Origin: S34-282 sp034422075
GTDB lineage: Bacteria; Chloroflexota; Dehalococcoidia; Lucifugimonadales; Australimonadaceae
Length of the DNA stretch: 33,355 nt
Direction of reading: 5' to 3'
Assembly: GCA_034422075.1 (NCBI GenBank)
Contig: DAOUJX010000038.1
Location: forward strand, 1-33,355
A program made the translations under genes and the position numbers. Within the stretch, counting starts at the first letter, position 1; each line of letters begins with the position of its first letter. The notes beneath the pieces were generated by a model. It saw only the letters and a program-made list of their open reading frames with translations. It made no database searches and had not been told where the DNA came from. This document shows, piece by piece, positions 8,013-15,476 of this stretch.

Positions 8013-9095
8013 ATGTGGCGCGTTAGCGAGAACGACCTCTACGCCATCTCCATCGGCGCAGGAATCCTCGGCACGGGCGGCGGCGGCAACCCCTACCTCG
8101 GCCAGTTGCGCGTACGCGAAGTGCTGCGCCGCTACGGTTCCGTCGACGTGTACGACCCTGAGGAGCTGGATGATTCGGCGCAGGTGGTGTGCGTCGGCGG
8201 CATCGGTGCGCCAACGGTAGGCGTCGAGAAGGTGCGCGACTTCCAGGCCTATGCGGCGTTCAAGGCCATGGAGGACTACACGGGCACGCGCGCCACGCAC
8301 TTCATCTCCAACGAGGTTGGGGGCAGCAACTCGGTGGAGGACATGATCCCCGCCGCTATGTCGCGCCTACCGGTGGTGGACGCAGACGGAATGGGTCGGG
8401 CGTTCCCCTTCTTTCACCAGAAGACCTTCTTCGTCTATGGCGTCGCGCCGACCCCGATGGCGCTCGCCGACGACAAGGGCAACATCGTGGTCATATCGGA
8501 GGCGCTGAGCGCGCAGTGGGTGGAGCGGCTGGCGCGGGCGGTGACGATTCAGATGGGCTGCACCGCCGTCTACGCCGTCCACCCCATGACCGCCGATGAG
8601 GTGCGGCGCACGGGAATACCGCGTTCGCTGTCGATGGCGCGCGACCTGGGTTTCGCCGTGCAATCGGCCCGCGCACGGCACAGCGACCCCATCGCGGCCA
8701 TCCTGGAGGAGGTGCCTGGCACGGTGCTCTTCCAGGGCAAGATAGTCGCGCTAGAGCGGCAGACGACGTCCGGTTTCGCCAAGGGCAGCGCCACACTCGA
8801 TGGGCTGGGCGACTACCGCGGCGAAGGGATGGTCATAGAGTTTCAGAACGAGAACCTCATCGCGCGGCGCGACGGTACGGCAGTCTGCACCACGCCGGAC
8901 CTCATCTGCATCGTGGACACAGAGCGCGGCGAGCCGATAACGACCGAGTTGCTGCGCTACGGCTTCCGCGTCACGGTGCTCGGCTTCCCCGCCCCGGCCT
9001 TGTGGACGACGCCGGAGGGATTGGAGGTGACCGGGCCACGCGCGTTCGGCTACGACCTCGACCACATACCGCTGCGCCTCAACGGAGTTGGCTGA
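8013..9095 (+). CDS. DUF917 family protein
   Basis: A 360-residue member of the DUF917 family, related to S-methyl thiohydantoin desulfurase-type proteins and commonly encoded next to hydantoinase/oxoprolinase subunits. The N-terminal GAGILGTGGGGNPYLG (residues 15-30) is the family signature. EVGGSNSVEDMIPAAM and VDADGMGRAFPFF follow in the usual order. The protein is cytoplasmic, with no signal sequence. The stop is four bases before the ATG of the next gene, a clear two-gene unit. A role in opening or modifying a hydantoin-like ring is inferred from partner and family; the true substrate is unknown. Confidence 0.88.
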   Translation: MWRVSENDLYAISIGAGILGTGGGGNPYLGQLRVREVLRRYGSVDVYDPEELDDSAQVVCVGGIGAPTVGVEKVRDFQAYAAFKAMEDYTGTRATHFISNEVGGSNSVEDMIPAAMSRLPVVDADGMGRAFPFFHQKTFFVYGVAPTPMALADDKGNIVVISEALSAQWVERLARAVTIQMGCTAVYAVHPMTADEVRRTGIPRSLSMARDLGFAVQSARARHSDPIAAILEEVPGTVLFQGKIVALERQTTSGFAKGSATLDGLGDYRGEGMVIEFQNENLIARRDGTAVCTTPDLICIVDTERGEPITTELLRYGFRVTVLGFPAPALWTTPEGLEVTGPRAFGYDLDHIPLRLNGVG

Positions 9096-9099
9096 CCCC

Positions 9100-10641
9100 A
9101 TGCGCATAGGCATCGACGTGGGCGGCACCAACACTGATGCCGTCCTCCTCAATGGCACCGACCTCGTTGGCCAGGCTAAGCGCCCAACGACGCCCGACGT
9201 GACATCGGGCATCATTGCGGCGCTGGAAGAGGTACTCCGCGGCTTGCCGAACGGGGCACCCGTCGACGGCGTCATGCTCGGCACGACCCACTTCGTGAAC
9301 GCGCTGCTAGAGCGGCGGCGGCTGACGCCGACGGCCATCGTGCGCATCGCCCTACCCGCGACGCGCCTCCTCGCTCCCCTCGTGGACTGGCCTGCCGACT
9401 TGCGTGCGAGCATCGGAGGCGTCGCCTACATGGCCAAGGGCGGCCACGAATTCGACGGGCGCGAGATCGGCCCGCTCGACGATGGTGAGATACGGACGAT
9501 TGCACGGCTGCTGAAGCAGGACGGCATCGAGGCGGTCGCCGTGTGCGGTGTCTTCTCAGCCGTAGACGCATCGCACGAGGAGCGGGCGGCAGCCATCCTG
9601 CGCGAGGAGGCGCCACACCTGCGCGTCAGCCTCGCTCACGAAGTGGGGCGCATAGGGCTGATCGAGCGCGAGAATGCGGCGACGCTGAACGCCTGTCTGA
9701 CCGGCCTCGCCGACCAGACGCTCAAGGCTATCCGCGGTGGGCTGGCGGAATTGGGGCTGGAGGCACCGCTCTTCCTCAGCCAGAACGACGGCACGCTGAT
9801 GGACGCGGACTACGCTGCGCGCTACCCCGTCTTCACCATCGCGTCAGGGCCTACGAACAGCATGCGGGGTGCGGCATTCCTCTCCGGCGTCACCGACGGC
9901 ATCGTAGTCGATGTCGGCGGCACGTCCACAGACGTAGGTGCGCTGGTCCAAGGATTCCCGCGCGAGGCTGCGATTGCCGTGGACATCGCGGGCGTCCGCA
10001 CCAACTTCCGCATGCCGGACGTCGCATCGGAGGGGCTGGGCGGCGGCAGCATCGTTGCGGGCGAGCCGCTCGCCGTCGGCCCGCAGAGCGTCGGCTACCA
10101 GTTGACGGAGCGCGCGCTCGTATTCGGCGGCGATACGGCAACAGCGACCGATGTGGCCGTCGCAGCCGGTCTCGCGGACATAGGCGACGCCAGCAAGGCG
10201 GTTGCCCTCCCCAGCAGCCTCGTAAACGGCGCAGCGGAACTGATCCAGCAGCGCGTAGCGCACGCCGTCGACCGGATGAAGGTCGCCGCGGCACCGGTCC
10301 CGGTGGTGCTGGTCGGTGGCGGGAACATACTGTTGCGCGACGACGTCCCGGGCGCGAGCGAGGTGCTTCGCCCCCAGCACGCGGACGTGGCGAACGCCAT
10401 CGGCGCGGCCATCGCCCACGTCGCCGGCCAGGTAGAACGCGTCTTCTCGCTGGACGCAATGACACGAGAGGAGGCCATCGAATCGGCGCGCCGCGAGGCG
10501 TTTAGGCGCGCCGCGGACGCCGGTGCGGACCCGAAGACCATCGAGCTCGTGGAGTTCGACGAGGTGCCGCTCGCCTACCTGCCAAGCAACGCAACGCGCG
10601 TACGCGCCAAGGCGGCGGGCAACCTCATTATTCGCCGCTAG
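9100..10641 (+). CDS. Hydantoinase/oxoprolinase family protein
   Basis: A 513-residue protein of the N-methylhydantoinase A / 5-oxoprolinase family, which use ATP to open cyclic amides. The N-terminal phosphate loop GIDVGGTNTDAVLL starts at residue 3. HFVNALLERRRLTPTAIVR follows, and the second nucleotide-binding motif VDVGGTSTDVGAL lies near residue 270, typical of the ASKHA fold. The length matches the short single-subunit forms that pair with DUF917. The ATG at 9100 lies four bases after the upstream stop and begins directly at the conserved strand; a TTG at 9088 overlapping that stop is less likely. No HyuB-type subunit is nearby, so DUF917 may be the functional partner. Confidence 0.88.
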   Translation: MRIGIDVGGTNTDAVLLNGTDLVGQAKRPTTPDVTSGIIAALEEVLRGLPNGAPVDGVMLGTTHFVNALLERRRLTPTAIVRIALPATRLLAPLVDWPADLRASIGGVAYMAKGGHEFDGREIGPLDDGEIRTIARLLKQDGIEAVAVCGVFSAVDASHEERAAAILREEAPHLRVSLAHEVGRIGLIERENAATLNACLTGLADQTLKAIRGGLAELGLEAPLFLSQNDGTLMDADYAARYPVFTIASGPTNSMRGAAFLSGVTDGIVVDVGGTSTDVGALVQGFPREAAIAVDIAGVRTNFRMPDVASEGLGGGSIVAGEPLAVGPQSVGYQLTERALVFGGDTATATDVAVAAGLADIGDASKAVALPSSLVNGAAELIQQRVAHAVDRMKVAAAPVPVVLVGGGNILLRDDVPGASEVLRPQHADVANAIGAAIAHVAGQVERVFSLDAMTREEAIESARREAFRRAADAGADPKTIELVEFDEVPLAYLPSNATRVRAKAAGNLIIRR

Positions 10642-10648
10642 CCTGCGC

Positions 10649-10654
10649 TACAAT
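10649..10654 (+). promoter_or_regulatory. -10-like TACAAT upstream of the SnoaL-like gene
   Basis: TACAAT lies seven bases after the hydantoinase-like stop codon. No clear -35 is visible. A start near 10661 would leave a leader of about 44 bases carrying a strong AAGGAGG before the GTG at 10705. Confidence 0.35.
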
Positions 10655-10704
10655 CGGCGCATCCTCGCCCGGGCACAGGCCTGGGCATCCAAGGAGGCCG
10701 CGCC

Positions 10705-11226
10705 GTGACCGGCAATTCCGACCTTGTCGCACTGTGGGAAGAGCACCTCCGCCACGAGTTCGACACCAAGAGCACGCCTGACACCCTCGATACCATGGTG
10801 GAGGGCGCATACGTGAACCACATCCCCGTGCTGACCGGCGGCGTCGGCAAGGAGGCGCTGGGGCGCTTCTACTCCACCCGCTTCATCCCGAAGATGCCAT
10901 CCGACGCGGCGCTCGTCCCGATCTCCCGAACGGTCGGCGAAGACCGCTTGGTGGACGAGTTCGTCTTCAAGTTCACGCACACGGTCCGCATGGACTGGAT
11001 GCTTCCAGGCGTCGAGCCCACAGGCAAACAGGTGGAGGTCCCCTTCGTCGTCATTGTCCAATTCGACGGCGACAAGCTGGCGCACGAGCACATCTACTGG
11101 GATCAGGCGAGCGTACTAGTGCAGTTGGGGCTGCTGGATGCGGCGTACCTGCCCATAGCGGGCCGCGAGCAGGCCCGCAAAGCCCTCGACGCCTCCCTTC
11201 CCTCCAACGATCTCATCAACGGCTAG
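10705..11226 (+). CDS. SnoaL-like / NTF2-fold protein
   Basis: A 173-residue protein with the cone-shaped alpha+beta NTF2 fold typical of SnoaL-like polyketide cyclases and related enzymes. A leading helix (LVALWEEHLRHEFD) is followed by YVNHIPVLTGG, GKEALGRFYSTRFIPKMP, and late strands VPFVVIVQFDGDKLAHEHIYWDQASVLVQLGLL, the usual place for the active-site residues. There is no signal peptide, so it should be cytoplasmic. The GTG at 10705 has AAGGAGG at ideal distance. It lies 63 bases after the hydantoinase-like gene in the same direction and may share its catabolic pathway. The reaction cannot be deduced. Confidence 0.8.
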   Translation: MTGNSDLVALWEEHLRHEFDTKSTPDTLDTMVEGAYVNHIPVLTGGVGKEALGRFYSTRFIPKMPSDAALVPISRTVGEDRLVDEFVFKFTHTVRMDWMLPGVEPTGKQVEVPFVVIVQFDGDKLAHEHIYWDQASVLVQLGLLDAAYLPIAGREQARKALDASLPSNDLING

Positions 11227-11525
11227 GGAGGGCGGACGCGCAACGACCGTCCGTCGGGCTCGCCTCCGTCCCGTGCATCACTGCGGTACGGTCTACCGCA
11301 GGGTGGACGGCGTCTCATCCGCTCAACGGGGTCGGTTCGGTGGGCGTGTCGAACACAGGGAGCGGCATTGCGTCCCCTGCGCACCGGGGCGGCCCGGTTG
11401 CAGGCGCCATCGTCGGAGTCCTCTACCGGCTGATGTGCCGCGAAAAACAGCCTTGAGGGGCGCTCACATACCCGTTCCCCCGCCTGGCGGCCGCAAAGCC
11501 GCTCCTCGGGGCCGTAAGCGCCCGC
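11227..11525 (+). other. Non-coding stretch between convergent genes
   Basis: About 300 bases with no convincing gene in any frame; the reading frames here are Arg/Pro-rich and lack ribosome sites. It holds two perfect short hairpins: an 8-bp stem at 11281-11288/11294-11301 and a 6-bp stem ACCGGG/CCCGGT at 11383-11398. Neither has a T-run. It may be a long 3' untranslated region or decayed sequence. Confidence 0.5.
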
Positions 11526-11548
11526 AAAAAAGGTGCGCCCCCGCACCT
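11526..11548 (-). terminator. Intrinsic terminator of the winged-helix regulator gene
   Basis: Read on the minus strand, AGGTGCG and CGCACCT form a perfect 7-bp stem with a GGGG loop, directly followed by a T-run at 11531-11526. It lies about 50 bases beyond the stop of the gene ending at 11600. Confidence 0.8.
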
Positions 11549-11571
11549 GAAGGATGCAGGGGCGCCCTTTT
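11535..11571 (+). terminator. Plus-strand terminator overlapping the minus-strand one
   Basis: GCGCCCC (11535-11541) pairs with GGGGCGC (11559-11565), followed by CCTTTT. The stem shares bases with the minus-strand terminator, so the same short stretch can stop transcription from both sides using alternative hairpins. Being about 310 bases beyond the SnoaL-like stop, it implies a long 3' tail. Confidence 0.5.
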
Positions 11572-11599
11572 GCGCCACGGGAGTGGGTAAGGAGTTGCC

Positions 11600-12340
11600 T
11601 TAGAGAGCCTGCGCGTCGGTCTTCCAGGCCTCCGCGCCTACGGCGTCGTCAGCGTCCCCATCTGCCGCCTCCGCCGTCTCGCGCGCCTCTATCAGCTCCT
11701 TCTTGATGGCCTCTAGGAGCGAAACCGCCACGTCGATGTACTCCGGCGACATCGGTACCGAGAGCTGACGCCCTGCCGCCGTAACGGTCAGAGCGCCGTC
11801 CGGTGCCTCGGCTGCGTCGGGTGTAGAGAGAATATTCTGGTTTTTTATAGAATCTTCTGTATTTTTTGCTAAATCCGCCTGTCGGCCCATGACGCGGATG
11901 GCGTCGGTCAAGTGCTTCTGGATGAGGGCGACGCGCCGGACGATATCCTCGCGCGACGCGCGCGTCAGTTCCTCCAGCACCACGAGCAGGCCCATGTCGT
12001 CGGGGAGCTCACCATTGAAGCGGGCGTAGAGCTGGCGCAGCAGCTCGACGCGCTGGAACGCCTCGGCGCGAGCCGCACGCCCCTCCTCTGCGCTGACAGG
12101 CTGGATGATCCGCCGCGCCAGCGCCGAAATGCGGAGCTCGCCACGGCCGTCGAGCAACCCGAAGTCGCGCAAGGCCGCGACCTTGGCGAACAGCGTGCCG
12201 CTGTTCTCTGCCATGCCGAGCTCCCACGCCAATCCCTTCACGCTGACCGTGCCCTTGAACTTCGTCGCAATGCGCTCGGCGATTGCCAGCGCGTCCCCAA
12301 AGCGAATGTCCGGGTACGAGTAAGGCCCCAGCTTTGCCAT
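11600..12340 (-). CDS. Winged-helix-like DNA-binding protein, probable autoregulator
   Basis: A 246-residue protein whose N-terminal 80 residues look like a winged helix: helix FGDALAIAERIATKFKG, then VSVKGLAWELGM, recognition helix NSGTLFAKVAALRDFGLL, wing GRGELRISALARRII. Similar proteins occur in archaea and Chloroflexota without a gene name. A second helical region (about 85-152) and a C-terminal acidic helix (200-240) are joined by a linker. The ATG at 12340 follows GGGAGGAAATC; a longer frame to 12415 would start upstream of the promoter's own start point. Codons 157-174 abruptly become AT-rich (TTA, AAA, AAT, ATA, TCT) and contain two palindromic repeats like one beside its promoter. 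Autoregulation is inferred. Confidence 0.75.
   Translation of the reverse strand: MAKLGPYSYPDIRFGDALAIAERIATKFKGTVSVKGLAWELGMAENSGTLFAKVAALRDFGLLDGRGELRISALARRIIQPVSAEEGRAARAEAFQRVELLRQLYARFNGELPDDMGLLVVLEELTRASREDIVRRVALIQKHLTDAIRVMGRQADLAKNTEDSIKNQNILSTPDAAEAPDGALTVTAAGRQLSVPMSPEYIDVAVSLLEAIKKELIEARETAEAADGDADDAVGAEAWKTDAQAL
11829..11870. repeat. Two overlapping 22-bp AGA-N4-TCT repeats inside the regulator gene
   Basis: Copy A (11829-11850) opens with the perfect palindrome AGAATATTCT. Copy B (11849-11870) opens with AGAATCTTCT, exactly 20 bases further on, followed by a T-rich stretch. Copy A matches the promoter copy at 12417-12438 at 18 of 22 positions. Copy B matches it with one base deleted. 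They lie in the AT-rich linker codons of the gene. Confidence 0.7.
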
Positions 12341-12386
12341 TGATTTCCTCCCGAGCGCCCGTGTGGACCACCGAATCGATGCTGCC

Positions 12387-12415
12387 AGAATAGCGCCTCC
12401 GCACCACCCGGTCAA
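12387..12415 (-). promoter_or_regulatory. Sigma-70-type promoter of the regulator gene
   Basis: On the minus strand TTGACC (12415-12410) and TATTCT (12392-12387) are separated by 17 bases. Transcription would start near 12380, giving a leader of about 40 bases that contains the GGGAGGAAATC ribosome site. Confidence 0.75.
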
Positions 12416-12438
12416 CAGATTAATCTGGTATTTTCTAG
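12416..12438. repeat. Operator-like repeat abutting the regulator's -35 box
   Basis: The perfect 12-bp palindrome CAGATTAATCTG (12416-12427) touches the -35 box at 12410-12415. Together with the following GTATTTTCTAG it forms the third copy of the 22-bp repeat found inside the gene. Its position suits control by a bound regulator. Confidence 0.65.
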
Positions 12439-12444
12439 CAATTC

Positions 12445-12470
12445 ACAGAATATCGGAGCAAATAATCTGT
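12445..12470. repeat. Second inverted repeat in the divergent promoter region
   Basis: ACAGAATAT (12445-12453) and ATAATCTGT (12462-12470) are inverted copies at eight of nine positions, with eight bases between. The arms share the AGA...TCT core of the neighbouring palindrome. The site lies between the regulator promoter and the M20-family gene promoter. Confidence 0.5.
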
Positions 12471-12502
12471 AATCCGCCCTATTCCGCTCTGGGCGGGGCC
12501 AT

Positions 12503-12531
12503 TTGACCGGGCGTCCACCCTCAAGTACGCT
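12503..12531 (+). promoter_or_regulatory. Promoter of the M20-family gene
   Basis: TTGACC (12503-12508) and TACGCT (12526-12531) are 17 bases apart. The predicted start near 12538 leaves a leader of about 38 bases with CAGGAGGG and GGGAGAG before the GTG at 12576. Confidence 0.6.
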
Positions 12532-12575
12532 GCCGCCGACCTCCGCAGCACGCAGGAGGGTCGGGAGAGCAGCCC

Positions 12576-13829
12576 GTGGCCGAATCAGCATTCGACAGAG
12601 TCGCCCAGGTCATCGATGACGACCGGCAGGACCTCATCGACCTGTGCCTGCGCGTCGGCAACCTACCCGACTACGCCGGGCACACCCTCGCAATCGGCGA
12701 GGCAGTGGTCGATTGGTTCAGCGACGCAGGCGTAAAGGCGTACCTGCAGCACATGACCGATACGGCAGTGAACGCCATTGGAGAGCTGCCTGGTACGGGT
12801 GTGGGTAAGAGCCTCATCATGAACGCCCATATGGACGCGGGCGAGCCTCCCCCACCCGACGCGCCGGCCAGCGAGGTAAGGATGCGCGGTACGTGGGTGG
12901 ACGGCGACATGCTCTACGGGCGCGGCATGATCAACGATAAGGCGCAGCTTTGCGCCGAGATGGTCGCCCTGCGCGCGCTAAAGAGGGCAGGCGTGGAACT
13001 CGGCGGCACTCTCACCGTGATGGGCGTCGACTATGAGACCGGCGCGCCTTCGGTCGACGAACACCAGGGCATCGCCTACCCTGGCGAGGGCTTCGGGACG
13101 GAGTGGGCGGTAAATCGAGGCATCCTCGCCGACTACGCCCTGGTGGGCGAAACGTCCGAGTTCACCATCATCGCGGCGGACGCGGGCGACCTGCGCCTGC
13201 GCATCAGCGTGAAGGGGCGACGCGTCTACACTCCCCGGCTGATTCGGGGCGATGCATGGAGCGATAACCCCAACCCCCACGAAAAGGCGGCGCACCTCAT
13301 CGTCGCGCTCGAGGAGTGGGCGCGGCGCTACCAGGAGCGCGAGGTCATGGAGTTCTGGGGCGGCACCATCATCCCCAAGGCGCAGGTGCAGCAGATCAGA
13401 ACGTCGGACGACTACGCCTACGTGTACCTCGACGTGCGGCTCGCGCCGGGACGCAAGCCGCTGCCCATCGTGCACGAGATTCAGACGCTGGCAGAGGAAT
13501 TGGGGCTCGAGTCGGACGTCGTGCCATACGAGTACAAGCGCGGCTACATCGCCGAAGGGGCGGACGAGCTTATCGACGCCCTGAAGAAGGCGCATGGAAC
13601 GGTGCTCGGCGGCGAGCCGGGGCAGCCTGCGCCTCCCGTCCTGTCAATGTGGCGCGACAACAACGTGTTCAATGAGCTGGGCATCCCGAGCGTCTGCTAC
13701 GGACCTCGACGGCAGCGCGAGACGATGACCAACGAGGGCAATCGCGCCATGCTCGTTGACGATCTGGTAGCGGCAACGAAGGTATACGCGTTGACCGCGA
13801 TGCACCTCTGCGGTGTGAGCGAGGGATAG
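12576..13829 (+). CDS. M20-family metallopeptidase-like protein, altered active site
   Basis: A 417-residue protein with the two-domain layout of M20 zinc peptidases and deacylases. Metal ligands His85 and Asp87 in NAHMDAG, Asp121 in GRGMINDKAQ and the Glu of VGETSEF are present. The catalytic DEExG motif reads DYETG (152-156), so the general base Glu is Tyr153. The C-terminal metal-binding His expected after the GP motif (CYGPRRQRETMTNEGN) is not seen. It may be inactive, use one metal, or have a changed reaction. The lid domain (about 200-310) is intact. The GTG start at 12576 has an upstream AGGAGGG. It is divergent from the DNA-binding gene and could be controlled by it. Confidence 0.82.
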   Translation: MAESAFDRVAQVIDDDRQDLIDLCLRVGNLPDYAGHTLAIGEAVVDWFSDAGVKAYLQHMTDTAVNAIGELPGTGVGKSLIMNAHMDAGEPPPPDAPASEVRMRGTWVDGDMLYGRGMINDKAQLCAEMVALRALKRAGVELGGTLTVMGVDYETGAPSVDEHQGIAYPGEGFGTEWAVNRGILADYALVGETSEFTIIAADAGDLRLRISVKGRRVYTPRLIRGDAWSDNPNPHEKAAHLIVALEEWARRYQEREVMEFWGGTIIPKAQVQQIRTSDDYAYVYLDVRLAPGRKPLPIVHEIQTLAEELGLESDVVPYEYKRGYIAEGADELIDALKKAHGTVLGGEPGQPAPPVLSMWRDNNVFNELGIPSVCYGPRRQRETMTNEGNRAMLVDDLVAATKVYALTAMHLCGVSEG

Positions 13830-13885
13830 GCAGCCGGTACGCTGTTGCCTGGCGGACGCTGTCTAACCAAACTCCAAAAGAGGTC

Positions 13886-14695
13886 GTGCCCAATGCCCAA
13901 CGCCGGCGACCTAGCGGCCCCGTAGTGACCTGGGCATGGGGCATCGCAGTTGGCGCCTTGTGCGTCCTTTTGCTGGCGGCTTGTGCCGCGCCGCGCGACC
14001 AATTGCTCGTCGGCGTCGCCTCGAGCCTAGAGCCGCTGTTCCAAGAATTGGAGACACGCTTCGAGGATGCACACGACATCGACGTCGTGCGCGTGACAGG
14101 CGCGTCAGGCGCCCTGGCTGAGCAAGTGCGGCAAGGTGCGCCGCTCGACCTCTTCGTCTCGGCTAACGAGCCCTTCGCTCGAACGCTCGTCGAGCAGGGT
14201 CTCGCCCTCGACGATCGCCTCACGCCGTTTGCGGAAGGGCGGCTCGCGCTCGCAACGTCGCTGCCCGTCGCGCCGACAGCAGACTGGCGCGACGTCTTGC
14301 TCGATTCGCGCGTGTCGGCAGTCGCCATCGCCCACCCGGAGAGTGCGCCCTACGGGGCAGCGGCGCGCGCTGCGATGGAGGCTGCGGGCGTTTGGGATCG
14401 CGTCGCGAGCCGCGCAGTGTACGGCGCCAATGTCGCGCAAGCACTTCGGTTCGCCGCCGACGGCAACGCCGGCGCCGCGTTCGTCGCGTCGTCCCAGGTT
14501 GCGGCGGGGTTGGCCGACGGCCTCAACGTCCTGCCCATCGATCCGAACGCCTACCCTGCCCTTACCCAAGTCGCCATCGTGCCTACATCCACGGAGGCGC
14601 CGGATCTGGCGAACCAATTCCTGGATTGGCTTCTCAGTGCCGCAGTGCAGGCACTACTCGCGGAGTACGGGTATGAGGGAACACCCCTGCCCTGA
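13886..14695 (+). CDS. modA: Molybdate ABC transporter, substrate-binding lipoprotein ModA
   Basis: A 269-residue periplasmic-binding-type protein that would capture molybdate or tungstate outside the membrane. The N-terminal hydrophobic helix ends in a lipobox, LLLAAC with Cys33, so the product is lipid-anchored. VGVASSLEPLFQELETRFE, VTGASGALAEQVRQGAPLDLFVSANEPFAR and the late GNAGAAFVASSQVA segment are characteristic of ModA. The GTG at 13886 is the start in this frame, with AAAAGAGG upstream; the ATG at 13893 is out of frame. It is followed after 60 bases by the permease modB. No ATPase gene (modC) follows. Confidence 0.88.
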   Translation: MPNAQRRRPSGPVVTWAWGIAVGALCVLLLAACAAPRDQLLVGVASSLEPLFQELETRFEDAHDIDVVRVTGASGALAEQVRQGAPLDLFVSANEPFARTLVEQGLALDDRLTPFAEGRLALATSLPVAPTADWRDVLLDSRVSAVAIAHPESAPYGAAARAAMEAAGVWDRVASRAVYGANVAQALRFAADGNAGAAFVASSQVAAGLADGLNVLPIDPNAYPALTQVAIVPTSTEAPDLANQFLDWLLSAAVQALLAEYGYEGTPLP

Positions 14696-14755
14696 AGGGC
14701 CCGGCGTTCGGAAGGATAGGATTAGGTTCATGATGCCTCGGAGGAATGGAGCCGC

Positions 14756-15415
14756 GTGATTTGGGAAACGCTGCGCGTTAGCTTGCTCGTCGCCGCAGTG
14801 GCGACCCTGGCCAGCATAGCCGTAGGGCTGCCCCTGGCGTGGACGCTTGCGCGCAAGCGGTTTCGAGGACGGCAGCTCGCGTCGGCCCTCGTGCTCGTGC
14901 CCATGCTCTTGCCGCCGACGGTGCTCGGCTACTACCTGCTGCAGGCGGTCGGACGCCGCTCCTGGCTCGGTGCGGGGCTCGACGCTGCATTCGAGTTTTC
15001 CCCGGTGTTTCACTGGACGGGCGCCGCCCTAGCGGCATTCGCCGTCTCCGTACCGTTCCTGATCCGCTCGGCACAGGCAGGATTCGAGTCGATCGACCGC
15101 TCGTACGAGGAAGCCGCGCGGACGTCCGGCGTGCACGGGATTCGACTGTTTGTCGGAGTGGCGTTGCCGCTCGCGTGGCCATCGGTGACCGCAGGTATCG
15201 CGATGGCGTTTGCACGGGCCGTCGGCGAGTTCGGAGCAACGCTCATGGTCGCAGGCAGCATCCCGGGCCGAACCCGGACGATGCCGATAGCCATCTACGA
15301 GGCGGTACAAGTGGGGCGCACGACGGACGCGCAGGTGCTCGCGCTGGTCCTGACGCTGCTCGCCGTCGGGATAATCGCCGCGATAGGAACGTTCGCCAAA
15401 GGGCGGCGTTGGTGA
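14756..15415 (+). CDS. modB: Molybdate ABC transporter permease ModB
   Basis: A 219-residue inner-membrane permease with about five helices. It carries the cytoplasmic EAA-type loop (RSYEEAARTSGVHGIRLFVGVALPLAWPSV) that contacts the ATPase, and the typical GEFGATLMVAGSIPGRTRTMPIAIY end of ModB proteins. The start is a GTG at 14756 behind GGAGGAATGG. It forms a unit with modA, but the next gene is a CcdA-like protein with its own -10-like box, so the ATPase must be supplied from elsewhere or shared with another system. Confidence 0.9.
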   Translation: MIWETLRVSLLVAAVATLASIAVGLPLAWTLARKRFRGRQLASALVLVPMLLPPTVLGYYLLQAVGRRSWLGAGLDAAFEFSPVFHWTGAALAAFAVSVPFLIRSAQAGFESIDRSYEEAARTSGVHGIRLFVGVALPLAWPSVTAGIAMAFARAVGEFGATLMVAGSIPGRTRTMPIAIYEAVQVGRTTDAQVLALVLTLLAVGIIAAIGTFAKGRRW

Positions 15416-15461
15416 CCACGGAAGCCGATCGTATTGAGCGCAGCCCCACGCGCTGCTACGC

Positions 15462-15467
15462 TACAAT
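15462..15467 (+). promoter_or_regulatory. -10-like TACAAT before the ccdA-like gene
   Basis: TACAAT ends nine bases before the ATG at 15477, predicting a leader of zero to three bases. No clear -35 box is seen at the right distance. Confidence 0.4.
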
Positions 15468-15476
15468 GAGACAGGG

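Noticed and set aside
11223..11546. Possible 107-residue minus-strand gene
   Set aside because: Arg/Pro/Cys-rich product with no ribosome site and no family look. It also runs through the minus-strand terminator of the regulator gene.
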